Of a DNA stretch of 47,299 nt, positions 35,582 to 44,637 are shown in pieces. Numbering within the stretch: the first letter of the stretch is position 1; every line of letters starts with the position of its first letter. The position numbers and the translations under genes are program-made. This stretch comes from a virus: positions 1-47,299 of the IMG/VR virus record IMGVR_UViG_3300008624_000021. One strand, 5' to 3'. The notes under the pieces are model-generated. The model ran no database searches, was not told the DNA's origin, and saw only the letters and a list, made by a program, of their open reading frames with translations.

Positions 35582-37409
35582 CTTCCACCATCGTTACCGT
35601 TATATCGGCATCTTGAATAGTAATTACTTGTCTTGCTACTGGTTTGACATCTGCTTCATCGACATCTGCCGTGATATAAACATAGTCTGTACCGCCCGCA
35701 ATGACATCAACCGCAACACCAGAAATAGTTATTTTTCCTGTTGTATAATCAACTGTACCTATATCGGCAAATATGATCGTTCCACCAGATGTCAAATTGA
35801 TTACACCATTGCTATCATCAGTGAAAATCACATTCCCACCATAGGATATATTATTGCAAACTGTAAATTCGTCGGATGTAACTGATCCCTTGACTATAGC
35901 ACTTCCATATTTTAATGTGTCCTTACCAACCCAACCTTGAAGTTTGCCTAATGTGGGTTTAATTCGTTTTTTCAATTTGATTTTAGTAACATTACTCCGT
36001 ATTGGATCATCAGTATCATCAATCAAACCTACAAGTTGAGAATGTCGAAATATCGTACCAAATTTATTCAAAGTGCTGTTGTTGTAGTCTTTTATAGTTG
36101 TAGTAACATTCTCTTTCATAGTTTCTGCTGGAATCAGTGATGTAGTTGAATTGTAATTGACTATAGTATCAACAATCACAAAAGTATAATCTGGATCACA
36201 CACAACTGGTGTGATTGCCAATACCTTATACTTATTCAAAATAGTTTTAACATCTTCCTTTGATACATCAGTCAAAGTCAAACCTGTAACTGGTCTAATT
36301 GCAATATAGACCTTTCCATAATCAGGTGGATCGTTATCCTCTCCACCCCAAACAGAAACTGAACTGGCATTTGTATACTTATTAATTACTATTGACTTAT
36401 AATCTTCAAGTGTAACTGCTCGATCTTGAGTTTTGAATGCTTTTGGTGCATTATACTTAATGGAATCAATAGTTTCAGCAACTGTACCACCCGTTGCGGC
36501 TGATGTTGCTTCTATAGTAGGTGTGACTGTACCCGTTGTACCAGCATCTGGTCTACTGTAAGATAATGCTGTTGCAATTGTAAATGGATTTGCCGTATCA
36601 TTCCCTGCACCATTTGCCACTGCACCTTCACTGGTCAAATACTCGACTGTAATTACATTACCCTGTGTTAATTTTGCCCCAAGAACACCATCACCAAAAT
36701 AGATCTCGTATTTTCCATCTTCAACTTCCTGTAAAAAATAATTCTTGGATGTGCTGGTTAGGTTGGTTACATTTTCGTATAACGTCCAGAGATCATATGT
36801 TCCATCACTGGCTGCATCTTTAATCTTGACGATCAAAGTCGATGTATCTAAATTATCAACAGGTATAATGTATTTTTCCTCAAACCCTGTTTGGTTGACC
36901 ACAAAATCTATCGTACCCTGCTTACCCTGTTTCAACTTAACACCAGTTGCCGTATAAGTTCGATTTGCACCCGTATCTGTTGTAGTGGCCGTATAAGACT
37001 TTAGAGTGTAGAATATATATGATACATCATCCAGTTTTATAGTAAACTTGGTATATTGAGGTATGGTTATAGTTGCTGGACTGTCTATTGAAGTTTCAGC
37101 AGTAACACATTTTAATGTTACAGTTGCTTCTGCCCCCGTTGTGGACTGCGTAACATATCCCAAATGTTTTGCTATGGATACTGCCGATGAACGTTGCGAA
37201 ACACTATCCAAAAACATTTCATTAGCAACCATATTCAAATAATAAGACATGTAGTGTGTGTTATAAGCAAGCACATCGGTCAAGACGGATAAACCAGCAC
37301 CTTCAAAATCATAGTCTGAAAATTCAGACTGTTTCTTCATGAAATCAACTATGTTGGTTTTGATCTTGTCAAAATCTAATTCAGTGATTCGTAATTTACT
37401 ATTTTGCAT
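35571..37409 (-). CDS. 6: Baseplate wedge subunit gp6
   Basis: This 612-residue protein starts KLRITELDFDKIKTNIVDFM and DYDFEGAGLSVLTDVLAYNT, then YYLNMVANEMFLDSV, the well-conserved N-terminal half of gp6 (Baseplate J-like). QDRAVTLEDYKSIVINKY near 330 and VYIAIRPVTGL belong to the core domain; the last 100 residues form a beta-rich tail. T4 gp6 has 660 residues. It forms the inner ring of wedges with gp25 and gp53 and drives baseplate opening. The ATG follows the gp25 stop by one base, with a GAGAT site just before it. Confidence 0.93.
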   Translation of the reverse strand: MQNSKLRITELDFDKIKTNIVDFMKKQSEFSDYDFEGAGLSVLTDVLAYNTHYMSYYLNMVANEMFLDSVSQRSSAVSIAKHLGYVTQSTTGAEATVTLKCVTAETSIDSPATITIPQYTKFTIKLDDVSYIFYTLKSYTATTTDTGANRTYTATGVKLKQGKQGTIDFVVNQTGFEEKYIIPVDNLDTSTLIVKIKDAASDGTYDLWTLYENVTNLTSTSKNYFLQEVEDGKYEIYFGDGVLGAKLTQGNVITVEYLTSEGAVANGAGNDTANPFTIATALSYSRPDAGTTGTVTPTIEATSAATGGTVAETIDSIKYNAPKAFKTQDRAVTLEDYKSIVINKYTNASSVSVWGGEDNDPPDYGKVYIAIRPVTGLTLTDVSKEDVKTILNKYKVLAITPVVCDPDYTFVIVDTIVNYNSTTSLIPAETMKENVTTTIKDYNNSTLNKFGTIFRHSQLVGLIDDTDDPIRSNVTKIKLKKRIKPTLGKLQGWVGKDTLKYGSAIVKGSVTSDEFTVCNNISYGGNVIFTDDSNGVINLTSGGTIIFADIGTVDYTTGKITISGVAVDVIAGGTDYVYITADVDEADVKPVARQVITIQDADITVTMVEDVT

Positions 37410-37410
37410 A

Positions 37411-37833
37411 TTATCTCAACCGTTCTAAAAAGAATTCTACTGCTGTTGGTTCTGGTAAATTGACAAAGGATACAATTAATGTAATTAAGTATCCATTGTT
37501 ATCTGGATCTGGATCAACCAATACTTGATTAACCAATGCTCTTGGTTCATAAGTATTTATAACATCTTCAATGCTGGTTTGTAATGCAATGGTAGTCTCT
37601 GGTACAATGTTATCAAATAGCAAATTGTAGACATACGATCCAACCAATGGATTAAACAACTTTTCACCAATCCGAGTTAAGACTAAATTCTTTATACTCT
37701 GTTTTATTGCATTCTGGCCCTTTTTGGATACAACATCATTAGTAATCGGATTTCTTTTGAAATTCAAATCCAGATCTACAAATTGCCTGTTCTGAAATTT
37801 AGTGGTATTCTTTTCTGTAACTGAATAGTTCAT
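37411..37833 (-). CDS. 25: Baseplate wedge subunit gp25
   Basis: This 140-residue member of the gp25/lysozyme-like baseplate family shows FVDLDLNFKRNP near the start, then KQSIKNLVLTRIGEKLFNP and a final EP-V-FFLERLR. It is a bit longer than T4 gp25 (132). It connects the sheath-like tail to gp6 in the wedge core and is essential for contraction in every contractile injection system. Order PAAR-gp25-gp6 and tight spacing support the call. Despite its name the family has no lysozyme catalytic residues. Confidence 0.94.
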   Translation of the reverse strand: MNYSVTEKNTTKFQNRQFVDLDLNFKRNPITNDVVSKKGQNAIKQSIKNLVLTRIGEKLFNPLVGSYVYNLLFDNIVPETTIALQTSIEDVINTYEPRALVNQVLVDPDPDNNGYLITLIVSFVNLPEPTAVEFFLERLR

Positions 37834-37836
37834 ATC

Positions 37837-38259
37837 CTATGCTCCAATTTTAACTGATCCTACCCCTGTCATGATTTTCGATGAACAAATGACAGGTGAT
37901 CCCACCCTCGCAGTCTCAACACCATTTGTTTTAACCGTTTTACTACCACTCTTAGTATGGGGCATTAAACCACCATTATATGCCCCTGCATTAATAAATA
38001 ACTCTGGTGAATATGGTGGTGATGCTTGAATGTGTGGTACTCTAACATCAAATTGCCTATGTACCCCCAAATTCTTATGTTTACATCCTATCTTAACATT
38101 TCCTGACGCAGAAAACATGTTTTTTGCATCTCCAGTTGTATACCCCAAAGGTGCAGATGGAAGCACTGCTGGGCCTGGAAGAAAAGCACCATGTGGGCTA
38201 TCAATATTTCCCCAAACTGCTATTGGTCTTGTATCTGGTTTTTCAACTTTTTCTGTCAT
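37837..38259 (-). CDS. PAAR-like spike tip protein
   Basis: This 140-residue protein ends with a PAAR-like pattern: SGSKTVKTNGVETARVGSPV, then CSSKIMTGVGSVKIG, i.e. G-V-NG...AR-GD/S-P spaced as in spike-tip proteins, which cap the membrane-piercing beta-helix and bind a metal. N-terminal residues 20-40 (DSPHGAFLPGPA) are Pro/Gly rich. The start overlaps the stop of the 416-aa gene by ATGA. The gene lies between gp5 and gp25. In T4 the tip is gp5.4, so this is probably its equivalent. I rate the family call as likely but not certain because the metal-binding His pattern is not obvious. Confidence 0.62.
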   Translation of the reverse strand: MTEKVEKPDTRPIAVWGNIDSPHGAFLPGPAVLPSAPLGYTTGDAKNMFSASGNVKIGCKHKNLGVHRQFDVRVPHIQASPPYSPELFINAGAYNGGLMPHTKSGSKTVKTNGVETARVGSPVICSSKIMTGVGSVKIGA

Positions 38260-39506
38260 CCTAGTAACTCTATTTCCCTTATAACACCTGTATTGGTTCT
38301 CAACTGAAACCCCAACCTAGCATCTATTTTAGTTTCACCGTATTTCATAAATCCCGATACTAATGGTATATTTGCCGAATCCCCACTAGTTTTTCTGAAT
38401 GGCATATACCAAGTTGCGGCTGGTACAAATTTCTCAGTATCACCAAAATAGTAAACATAAGAATCACCCGTAACCGCATCAAATTCTGTCTGTATTGGTA
38501 ATTCTTCTACTGGAATTAACTTATCCCGTACACCATCAAAATTCTGCCTAACATTCAAAGTGTAATCATTGGTATCTGTATATTCAGTAGAATCTGGTGT
38601 TCTCAATCCCAATGTGAAATTAAAGTCTTTCTCAAATTTGGATGATACCTCTACTGGCATAACTTGCTTCACATCATCAAATGAAACCGCAATTTGCCCA
38701 TTAGTAGATACGAAAGATCCTCTCCAATCTTCTTTGATCGTAGGATTCATATCATCATCAAAAGTCACCCTTCCATTATAGTAATCAAATTGACTAGGAA
38801 CCTCTACTTCATAATCACCAAAAGTTAAAGTTTCCATTTCGGCCGAAAACTCATTTACAACAAATTTTGTTCGAGATTCTTCACCAACATTATAAGTCTC
38901 AATTTTTGCAATAGTTGAAAAACTATTTGTTGCTTGGTCGATAACCAAATCACCAACTTTGAAAACAGAACCACTATCCAAACTTTTGGTATACTTTATA
39001 TTCATGAATTCAAGTTGCCTTTGCATGTGCAACTTTTCAACTTCTTCCAATGTCGTATGGTCAAAGTTATCTTCACTGGCATATCCTTCAATTTTGTATG
39101 TATCTCCATCCTTTACCAGAGATATGCCTTTGGGCAAACTTCCACTTACCAACTCAATAATTTCATCAGAACGACCACGAATATTATATTCAAGAGTCTT
39201 GCTAAATTTTAACTTATTTAATGCTCTATCATCAGCATAAAACGGAGCAACCATCGCACCATTGCTACGATACCCCATCTCACGCATCACATTATCATTA
39301 TTCATATTAGCAGTAATAAGTGCTGTCAGTATTTCTGCTAATGAAGATTCCACACCCGTACTTAATTGTAAGAATCTTAATGGCACTTGTAAAACAGTAC
39401 CATCTTCCATGTACAGATCTATGTATAATATATTTGCCAATACTGAAAGATCCAGTATTTGCGACGAACCATCCTTGAGTGTAAACTCTAACGTATTAGT
39501 GGCCAT
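38256..39506 (-). CDS. Putative baseplate structural protein, unknown
   Basis: This 416-residue protein of unknown family starts ATNTLEFTLKDGSSQILDLS and has a helical part at about 45-90 and a mostly beta C-terminal two thirds. Residues 90-135 (LKFSKTLEYNIRGRSDEIIEL, SGSLPKGISLVKDGD) and 290-330 (FNFTLGLRTPDSTEY, YTLNVRQNFDGV) look like Ig-like cadherin-type strands seen in phage structural proteins (putative Ig fold with LP-G-). It overlaps neighbours on both sides (19 nt and 4 nt), inside the gp5-PAAR-gp25 block. A part in the central spike or hub is inferred from this position. No catalytic motif is visible. Confidence 0.65.
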   Translation of the reverse strand: MATNTLEFTLKDGSSQILDLSVLANILYIDLYMEDGTVLQVPLRFLQLSTGVESSLAEILTALITANMNNDNVMREMGYRSNGAMVAPFYADDRALNKLKFSKTLEYNIRGRSDEIIELVSGSLPKGISLVKDGDTYKIEGYASEDNFDHTTLEEVEKLHMQRQLEFMNIKYTKSLDSGSVFKVGDLVIDQATNSFSTIAKIETYNVGEESRTKFVVNEFSAEMETLTFGDYEVEVPSQFDYYNGRVTFDDDMNPTIKEDWRGSFVSTNGQIAVSFDDVKQVMPVEVSSKFEKDFNFTLGLRTPDSTEYTDTNDYTLNVRQNFDGVRDKLIPVEELPIQTEFDAVTGDSYVYYFGDTEKFVPAATWYMPFRKTSGDSANIPLVSGFMKYGETKIDARLGFQLRTNTGVIREIELLG

Positions 39507-39802
39507 TCAATTTCACTCTGTTCTATGTATTCCTCATCACCAACCACAATCTCACCTTTACTATCTACAACTGGATTCAACCAAATGGAAAATTGTTCTT
39601 TCAACTCAGGATCAATACCCTTGCCACTATTTAGTACCATATGTTCCTCGCAATCAACTTGAAATTTACCCCTAACTTTGAGGTTGAGATCCATATTGAT
39701 AACAATTTCATTCTTTTCTGCATCATATTCTATAATTTTCTTTTCTGCAAGAACACTTAACGCATTCAAAACATCTTTATCCAACTTCATTAACTGGTGC
39801 AT
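39488..39802 (-). CDS. Small hypothetical protein in baseplate cluster
   Basis: The best start is the ATG at 39802 (104 residues), with GAGAGG about ten nt upstream; an ATG at 39823 is also in frame but has no site. The protein has a helical N-terminus (HQLMKLDKDVLNALSVLAEKK) that looks like a small winged-helix or coiled unit, and a beta-rich, acidic rest (VDCEEHMVLNSGKG, GDEEYIEQSEIEWP). It starts inside the Cys-rich end of gp5. I do not recognise a family. An assembly chaperone of the hub would fit the site but is a guess. Confidence 0.6.
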   Translation of the reverse strand: MHQLMKLDKDVLNALSVLAEKKIIEYDAEKNEIVINMDLNLKVRGKFQVDCEEHMVLNSGKGIDPELKEQFSIWLNPVVDSKGEIVVGDEEYIEQSEIEWPLIR

Positions 39803-41349
39803 ACGCAAGTTACCTCTCCACATGTCTCACAGCAATTTGTCATTTTTGGTGTCTCCGTTGAAACAGGTATAACATTATCAACTGGTTCTGGTTCTGGTTC
39901 ATCATCTTTGAAATAACTTAACACCTTGCCACTTTCCACTAAAGTTATGGCATCATCCAACGATGTAACAGTATGTGTCACACCATCATCATCAACCACC
40001 TCTAAACTTCCACCTTCAGATTCCAATGCATCTTTCAATTCAACATCAACATTCACCTTTTCCTTTTTTAATACAGTTTCAATTTCAGTTTTCATACCAG
40101 CATATTCAGGCCCAACCGTAGAACCAGTTCTTTCCAAAAATTCCTTAAAATCTTCTTTCAGACCTAATTTCTCTGGAAGTTCGATATTAGTTGTCTGTGA
40201 TGTATTTTTACCTACCAAATTGAATATCTTAGTTAGTAATTTTAACATATCCAATGCATTAAAATTTGCTTTCAACTCATCAAGCATATCCGTACCACAT
40301 TCAGCAGGGCCAAGAAACATAGTTTTCTTTGCATTAAATCCACCTAAGATGGTTGCCCTTAAAAGTGCCAATGAATTGACAGGTGGATTTTCCCGAACAA
40401 CAACAGAATCACTTTTAGAACTTGGTACATCAACCATCAATGCATCTGGTGATATTCCAGCTGGAGCCACAAACGGTGAACCAATTGCCCCATGCAAAAT
40501 TGCACCACCCAATTTAGGATCTGTACTCAAAAATGGTGCTGATACAAATGCACCAACAGGTGATTCTACTAACACACCCAAATCACCCTTGATTCTCACT
40601 TGCTGTCCTTCTAATCTTATAATCCTACCTTTAATATTAACATCATTATCAGCAGTGATATTAACCGAACCCTTAGTGTAAATGTTATTATTCTTTACTA
40701 CAATAGAATAATTATCACCCATGACCTTTGCGACTCTATCACCCGTAGAACCCATAACATCAACTGTACCAGATTTATGTGCAACTGCGATCCTTTCTTT
40801 TCCTTCTGTATCATCTATCTCATGTACATGCCCTGATTGACTTTCTTCCACTCTATTATAGGGATATTCAGCACCATATTCCAACTCTTTGAGTTCCCAT
40901 GATTCATTTAATGACCCTGCAACCGCAATCTTACCCATTGATTCATAATTATCTACATAGGTATCTGTTTTATCACCTCTTGCTAACCTATTGACATTTA
41001 CTTCACCCGTTGATATTTTAGATTTACCCCAACTAGGTTCTGGTGTAATCGTTGGATCATCTGCCGTTTTATAACCAGCATCAATAACATGTGTCATTAT
41101 CGGTTGCTGTGCATTTTCACCATCGGCAAAGAACCCCATCACCCACGTACCCTCTACGGGGCCAATAGGTGAATCACTCGGTCTAGTATTAATAGGCATT
41201 GCTGGATAGGCAAAGGGAAGATCTTCTGTCGGAATTTCCGATTTGTCATCTGTATGGTATCCAAGTATACGTACCTTACACCTGCCCAACTTCAACGGAT
41301 CTTTCCGATCTTCAACCTTCCCCTTCCACCAGACGAAAGTAGGATTCAT
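39790..41349 (-). CDS. 5: Baseplate central spike gp5, without lysozyme domain
   Basis: This 519-residue protein has the gp5 OB-fold N-terminus (FVWWKGKVEDRKDPLKLGRC, VRILGYHT; residues 6-95, ending GTWVMGFFADGENAQQP), then a linker and a beta-helix-like strand region (VVKNNNIYTKGSVNITADND, NIKGRIIRLEGQQVRIKGD; about 215-265). T4 gp5 (575) has a lysozyme domain between these, but no Glu-Asp lysozyme motif is seen here. The C-terminal part (280-505) is helical and acidic, and the last residues hold six cysteines (CCETCGEVTCVC). gp5 and the PAAR-like tip should form the cell-puncturing needle, seated on the gp27-like hub encoded two genes upstream. The ATG overlaps the small basic gene by four bases. 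Confidence 0.8.
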   Translation of the reverse strand: MNPTFVWWKGKVEDRKDPLKLGRCKVRILGYHTDDKSEIPTEDLPFAYPAMPINTRPSDSPIGPVEGTWVMGFFADGENAQQPIMTHVIDAGYKTADDPTITPEPSWGKSKISTGEVNVNRLARGDKTDTYVDNYESMGKIAVAGSLNESWELKELEYGAEYPYNRVEESQSGHVHEIDDTEGKERIAVAHKSGTVDVMGSTGDRVAKVMGDNYSIVVKNNNIYTKGSVNITADNDVNIKGRIIRLEGQQVRIKGDLGVLVESPVGAFVSAPFLSTDPKLGGAILHGAIGSPFVAPAGISPDALMVDVPSSKSDSVVVRENPPVNSLALLRATILGGFNAKKTMFLGPAECGTDMLDELKANFNALDMLKLLTKIFNLVGKNTSQTTNIELPEKLGLKEDFKEFLERTGSTVGPEYAGMKTEIETVLKKEKVNVDVELKDALESEGGSLEVVDDDGVTHTVTSLDDAITLVESGKVLSYFKDDEPEPEPVDNVIPVSTETPKMTNCCETCGEVTCVCTS

Positions 41350-41504
41350 TTACTATTTTTCCTACCCCTTTTTCTATTGGCTATATAACCAGTTGTAGAT
41401 AACTTCTTGCGACGATCATACCTTTTATAATCGGCATGGTCTTTCAAGTGTGGATATTTCTTATCAAATTCCTTTGCCGTTAGTGTTTTTTTAGTTTTGT
41501 CCAC
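41346..41504 (-). CDS. Small basic protein
   Basis: I prefer a GTG at 41504 (52 residues), with GGGGAG upstream at a suitable distance, over an upstream ATG at 41546 and a TTG at 41567 that lack a site. The protein is very basic in its last third (YKRYDRRKKLSTTGYIANRK) and ends RGRKNSK, with TAKEFDKKYPHLKDHADYKRY before. It might bind nucleic acid or the acidic gp5 C-terminus. It overlaps the kinase-like gene by 14 nt and gp5 by 4 nt. I recognise no family. Confidence 0.5.
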   Translation of the reverse strand: MDKTKKTLTAKEFDKKYPHLKDHADYKRYDRRKKLSTTGYIANRKRGRKNSK

Positions 41505-42543
41505 GTTGCCAATCTCCCCTTGTTGTTTCCATATCACCAACATCATCTTTGTCTTTTGGGTAATCAATACCTACCACTTTTGGTGGATTGCTCCACAACC
41601 CCTTGGTGGCATCACTTCTTGGTACATTATCCTTAATCCAATCCAATACCTGTTGATTAACTTCACCCTGATCGTTCCAACCTTTACCTTCTGGTTTTAA
41701 GGTAAGATAAGTAAAGTCTTTTATTGTACTGGTCTTAGTTCCATCTGGTCTTTCCCAAAATATAGTATTTTCTCGATTTGCCAAAATAACATGAACTCCA
41801 CCACCAAGACTAGGAACACCCTTGCTCTTGATTAGACCATACATGGTATTCGCAGCTCCTTCATGAGTTTGCAAAAGTATATCATCAGGAACAACCCTTT
41901 CACGTTCTGCATTTGCCTTAACTGCTACATGGTAGTTGGCCAGTACCCACACCAAATGAATGTTCCTTGCTTCGTATCCGACACCCGTAAGTTTAGGTAT
42001 AACTTCTGTAATATCTTCGGTTTCTTTAAGTGTGATGTCAAATAGAATATTAGGCAAATGTCTCTTGTTGAGATCTTGTAATAGCAATTTCAAACTCTTA
42101 TCCTTAACCCCAATCTTCTTGACTGCCATATGAAGTGCAAAAACATGCTCTGGATTTTTCAAATCCAAATCACCCAACAACCTACCCTTTTTATCCATAT
42201 ATTTTGGATTTATATTGCCTTCCCAATCAGTTGAATCTTTTTGAATCCTAGAAATGGCCATAAATGCCTTTTTCCATTCATCAACATCTCTGATCTTAAA
42301 TTTTTCACCTTCCATGAAATTCTTAGTGGCAAATCCCTTACCAGAACCAGCACCACCAGCAAGAAAAACTGCTTGCCCGTACTTCTTACCCTGATTGAAC
42401 TGAATCAACTTTTCGTCAATCTGTTCCTGATTCCCATTCATATGGGCAATCACTAAATCCATTGTTGTTTTGAAATGCTGTGATCTATCCAACAGCACAT
42501 CTGCTGATGTTTCCACCAACTTTGAAAATTCTTTCGATAGCAT
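41491..42543 (-). CDS. Zeta-toxin-like P-loop kinase in baseplate cluster
   Basis: This 350-residue protein has a Walker A loop FLAGGAGSGKGFATKNF (60-76) after a helical N-terminus; K69 is followed by Gly, as in adenylate kinase, rather than Ser/Thr. Then come RDVDEWKK, a long helical region, NILFDITLKE (Walker B-like strand), and VKANAERERVVPDDILLQTH, whose R-x-R and VP..L..TH resemble zeta-toxin/AAA_33 kinases. An enzymatic domain is unexpected between hub and spike genes. AGGAG lies six nt from the ATG. It could be a virion-carried or assembly-time kinase, or an injected effector. The fold call is fairly safe; the function is not. Confidence 0.65.
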   Translation of the reverse strand: MLSKEFSKLVETSADVLLDRSQHFKTTMDLVIAHMNGNQEQIDEKLIQFNQGKKYGQAVFLAGGAGSGKGFATKNFMEGEKFKIRDVDEWKKAFMAISRIQKDSTDWEGNINPKYMDKKGRLLGDLDLKNPEHVFALHMAVKKIGVKDKSLKLLLQDLNKRHLPNILFDITLKETEDITEVIPKLTGVGYEARNIHLVWVLANYHVAVKANAERERVVPDDILLQTHEGAANTMYGLIKSKGVPSLGGGVHVILANRENTIFWERPDGTKTSTIKDFTYLTLKPEGKGWNDQGEVNQQVLDWIKDNVPRSDATKGLWSNPPKVVGIDYPKDKDDVGDMETTRGDWQRGQN

Positions 42544-42552
42544 TTTAATCTC

Positions 42553-43860
42553 CTATTCTGTCGGTAATGAACTAAAATATGAATCTTTGACAACTTCCAT
42601 CACCATCAGATGGCTGGCATTGTCTATTTTATGTCGTAACGCTGTAACCAAATATCTTCCATTATATAATTTATCCATTGGAACCGTACCATCTATAACT
42701 GGTTCAACTGATGGTAATTCTAAATCCAATACATCCCCAACCTTTCTGGTGGTGTCACCTGATATGGTAATATTTAGTTTGATGTTATTTAATTGTTGCA
42801 TCTGTGAAATTCTATTCTGCAATGTCTTTTCGTAATAAGTATTGGTATCATTGAACCGACTAACCAGAGTTTGTTTGCTTAATGGGCTGGAAGTTAATTC
42901 ATCAGCAGTTTCATGTACCATCATACTTGAGCCCTGCCCACTCATATTTTGAGTATCTGATAATCTCCAATTATTTGTTTTCTTATTATCTTCCAAGTGT
43001 GTCATCTTGGAATACTCTTTGCCATAATCATAATCCAACGTTTCTGTTTTTCGATTTATCATATCATGAATGACCAATCTATTGGCATACATTCCATTGG
43101 GTATATTAGCCACCATATCAAATGAATTGACAATCTCTATTCGATTCACAATCCTATACTGTTCTTCGTCTGGATTACCATCACTAACATTTGCTGGTTT
43201 CCGTGTGTACACACCAACACTTTCTTCTTCGGCAAGTGATTCTAACGACCTAAAATGAAAACCATCTCTGGTTTCATAAAACATATAATTAGCCCCATCT
43301 CGGTGTTCTGCCATAGATCTCTTTGCTAACCAATTCATAGCATCAAAAGGTTTCCAATTGGGTATCACTATATCATAAACATTTTGAGTTTCTTCGATGT
43401 CAAGGTTCTTATCTGATTCCAAGTCTGTTCTAAATATCTTTTCGGCAATAGTTGATGTAGTACTTTTTGGAAATGATCGACTGACTGCACCCTTTAAGTT
43501 CATAAAAAATTCATCAGATAGCAAATGTATATTGTACCTTCTCATGCCTATATTCGGGCTATTGACACCTGTAACTTTATAAATTCTGAATTTCTTTATT
43601 TGCACCCTCTCTATATTAGGTGTTCCCATAGTTATATGCACTTCTTCATGCCCAACAATTGGAAAATTGGAAATCAAATTCCCAGTATCACCAATACTCA
43701 TATTCCCTGTTAAAGTATTAGTAAATATATCCTCAAACAAATTAAAAGAATCCACCATGTTGCTAATATCCATAGTTCGATCTACACTTACCGACTTCAA
43801 CATTATCTCACTAAGTGTTATCCTACCACCAACAATGGTATCTGGCCTATTACTAAGCAT
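42553..43860 (-). CDS. Baseplate hub protein, gp27-like
   Basis: This 435-residue protein has the hub beta-barrel pattern: SVDRTMDISNMVDSFNLFED and GNMSIGDTGNLISNFPIVG early on, then an intermediate domain IVIPNWKPFDAMNWLAKRSM, ANYMFYETRDGFHFRSLESL (about 170-210) and a late second barrel (KVGDVLDLELPS, YNGRYLVTALRHKIDN). This is the layout of T4 gp27 (391 residues) and the VgrG/tail-hub superfamily, where a trimer forms the torus holding gp5. The start lies in the end of gp53 (eight-nt overlap). Confidence 0.75.
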   Translation of the reverse strand: MLSNRPDTIVGGRITLSEIMLKSVSVDRTMDISNMVDSFNLFEDIFTNTLTGNMSIGDTGNLISNFPIVGHEEVHITMGTPNIERVQIKKFRIYKVTGVNSPNIGMRRYNIHLLSDEFFMNLKGAVSRSFPKSTTSTIAEKIFRTDLESDKNLDIEETQNVYDIVIPNWKPFDAMNWLAKRSMAEHRDGANYMFYETRDGFHFRSLESLAEEESVGVYTRKPANVSDGNPDEEQYRIVNRIEIVNSFDMVANIPNGMYANRLVIHDMINRKTETLDYDYGKEYSKMTHLEDNKKTNNWRLSDTQNMSGQGSSMMVHETADELTSSPLSKQTLVSRFNDTNTYYEKTLQNRISQMQQLNNIKLNITISGDTTRKVGDVLDLELPSVEPVIDGTVPMDKLYNGRYLVTALRHKIDNASHLMVMEVVKDSYFSSLPTE

Positions 43861-44626
43861 TCATCAATTCCTCAAAGTTCTGTTCAAACTGCTGTAAATA
43901 TATTCCATCCAACACCATAACTTCTCGTTTCTTTTCGTTCTCGTTATTTTCAAAGGTTTCGTTGGTTATTTCCGATGCACCTGTATGGGATCTTCCAACA
44001 ATAATACCATCTGCACTTTCATAATGATGTACTCCAGCACGTTCAGTAGTAACTCCACCTGTGGCAATCTTTCCAACTGCACCACTATCATCACCCTTTA
44101 CAAATGCACCAGTATCAAACGCATTGTCAGTCAACTTATAAGTCAATTGAATTAGGGTAGCATCAAAATCCACCACAGTTCCTGTTCCATTTAACAACGT
44201 ACCATCTGCCAGATATTCTTTTATAACTTCACCCTTGACAAAAAACCTCTTTGCTGATGGATCAACATCTCCATATGTAGTATCAGAATGATGTGTCGAT
44301 TCCAATAGTAAATTACTATCTGGATATTTCAAATCTATAAATTCATTCAATGTCCTTTCTTCTACCACCCAATCATGATATGGATCAATAATGGTATTCA
44401 TGTGCAACATAATCCAATGTGAGAGTATATCACCATAAGCAGAATATGCCGAAAATTCTGGTCGTTCACTGGCAGAAAGAATACTCTTATAGTAAGTTGG
44501 TAATAATTTCTTAAAATCACCACGAATACCAATCCGTTTCAAAAGATTAGTAATTTCTCTGGTCTTACTATCCTTACCAATATCATAGTCCACCTTCGGA
44601 AATGTACCAAAATAGTCTATTGCCAT
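43853..44626 (-). CDS. 53: Baseplate wedge subunit gp53
   Basis: This 257-residue protein begins DYFGTFPKVDYDIGKDSKTR, then TNLLKRIGIRGDFKKLLPTY, SASERPEFSAYSAYGDILSH and WIMLHMNTIIDPYHDWVVEE. ERPE-A-YGD-HW...N-I-DP-W is the gp53 signature, so residues 1-110 are the LysM-like wedge domain. Residues 110-235 form an acidic insertion with beta strands, and the last part is helical. T4 gp53 has 196 residues. gp53 surrounds the gp6-gp25 junction and clamps the wedges. AGGAG lies before the ATG. Confidence 0.88.
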   Translation of the reverse strand: MAIDYFGTFPKVDYDIGKDSKTREITNLLKRIGIRGDFKKLLPTYYKSILSASERPEFSAYSAYGDILSHWIMLHMNTIIDPYHDWVVEERTLNEFIDLKYPDSNLLLESTHHSDTTYGDVDPSAKRFFVKGEVIKEYLADGTLLNGTGTVVDFDATLIQLTYKLTDNAFDTGAFVKGDDSGAVGKIATGGVTTERAGVHHYESADGIIVGRSHTGASEITNETFENNENEKKREVMVLDGIYLQQFEQNFEELMNA

Positions 44627-44637
44627 GATTTCTCCTA

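Noticed and set aside
37554-37561. TATAAATA on the minus strand inside gp25
   Set aside because: It falls on Val-Ile-Asn-Thr codons 145 nt upstream of gp6, far from any start; probably chance, though use for gp6 cannot be excluded.
37411-37833. Lysozyme activity for the gp25 homologue
   Set aside because: The family name is historical; no catalytic acidic pair is present and its role is structural.
41504-41567. Longer 73-residue form of the small basic protein
   Set aside because: Its first codon is TTG without a ribosome-binding site and it would overlap the kinase-like gene by 77 nt; the GTG at 41504 has GGGGAG upstream.
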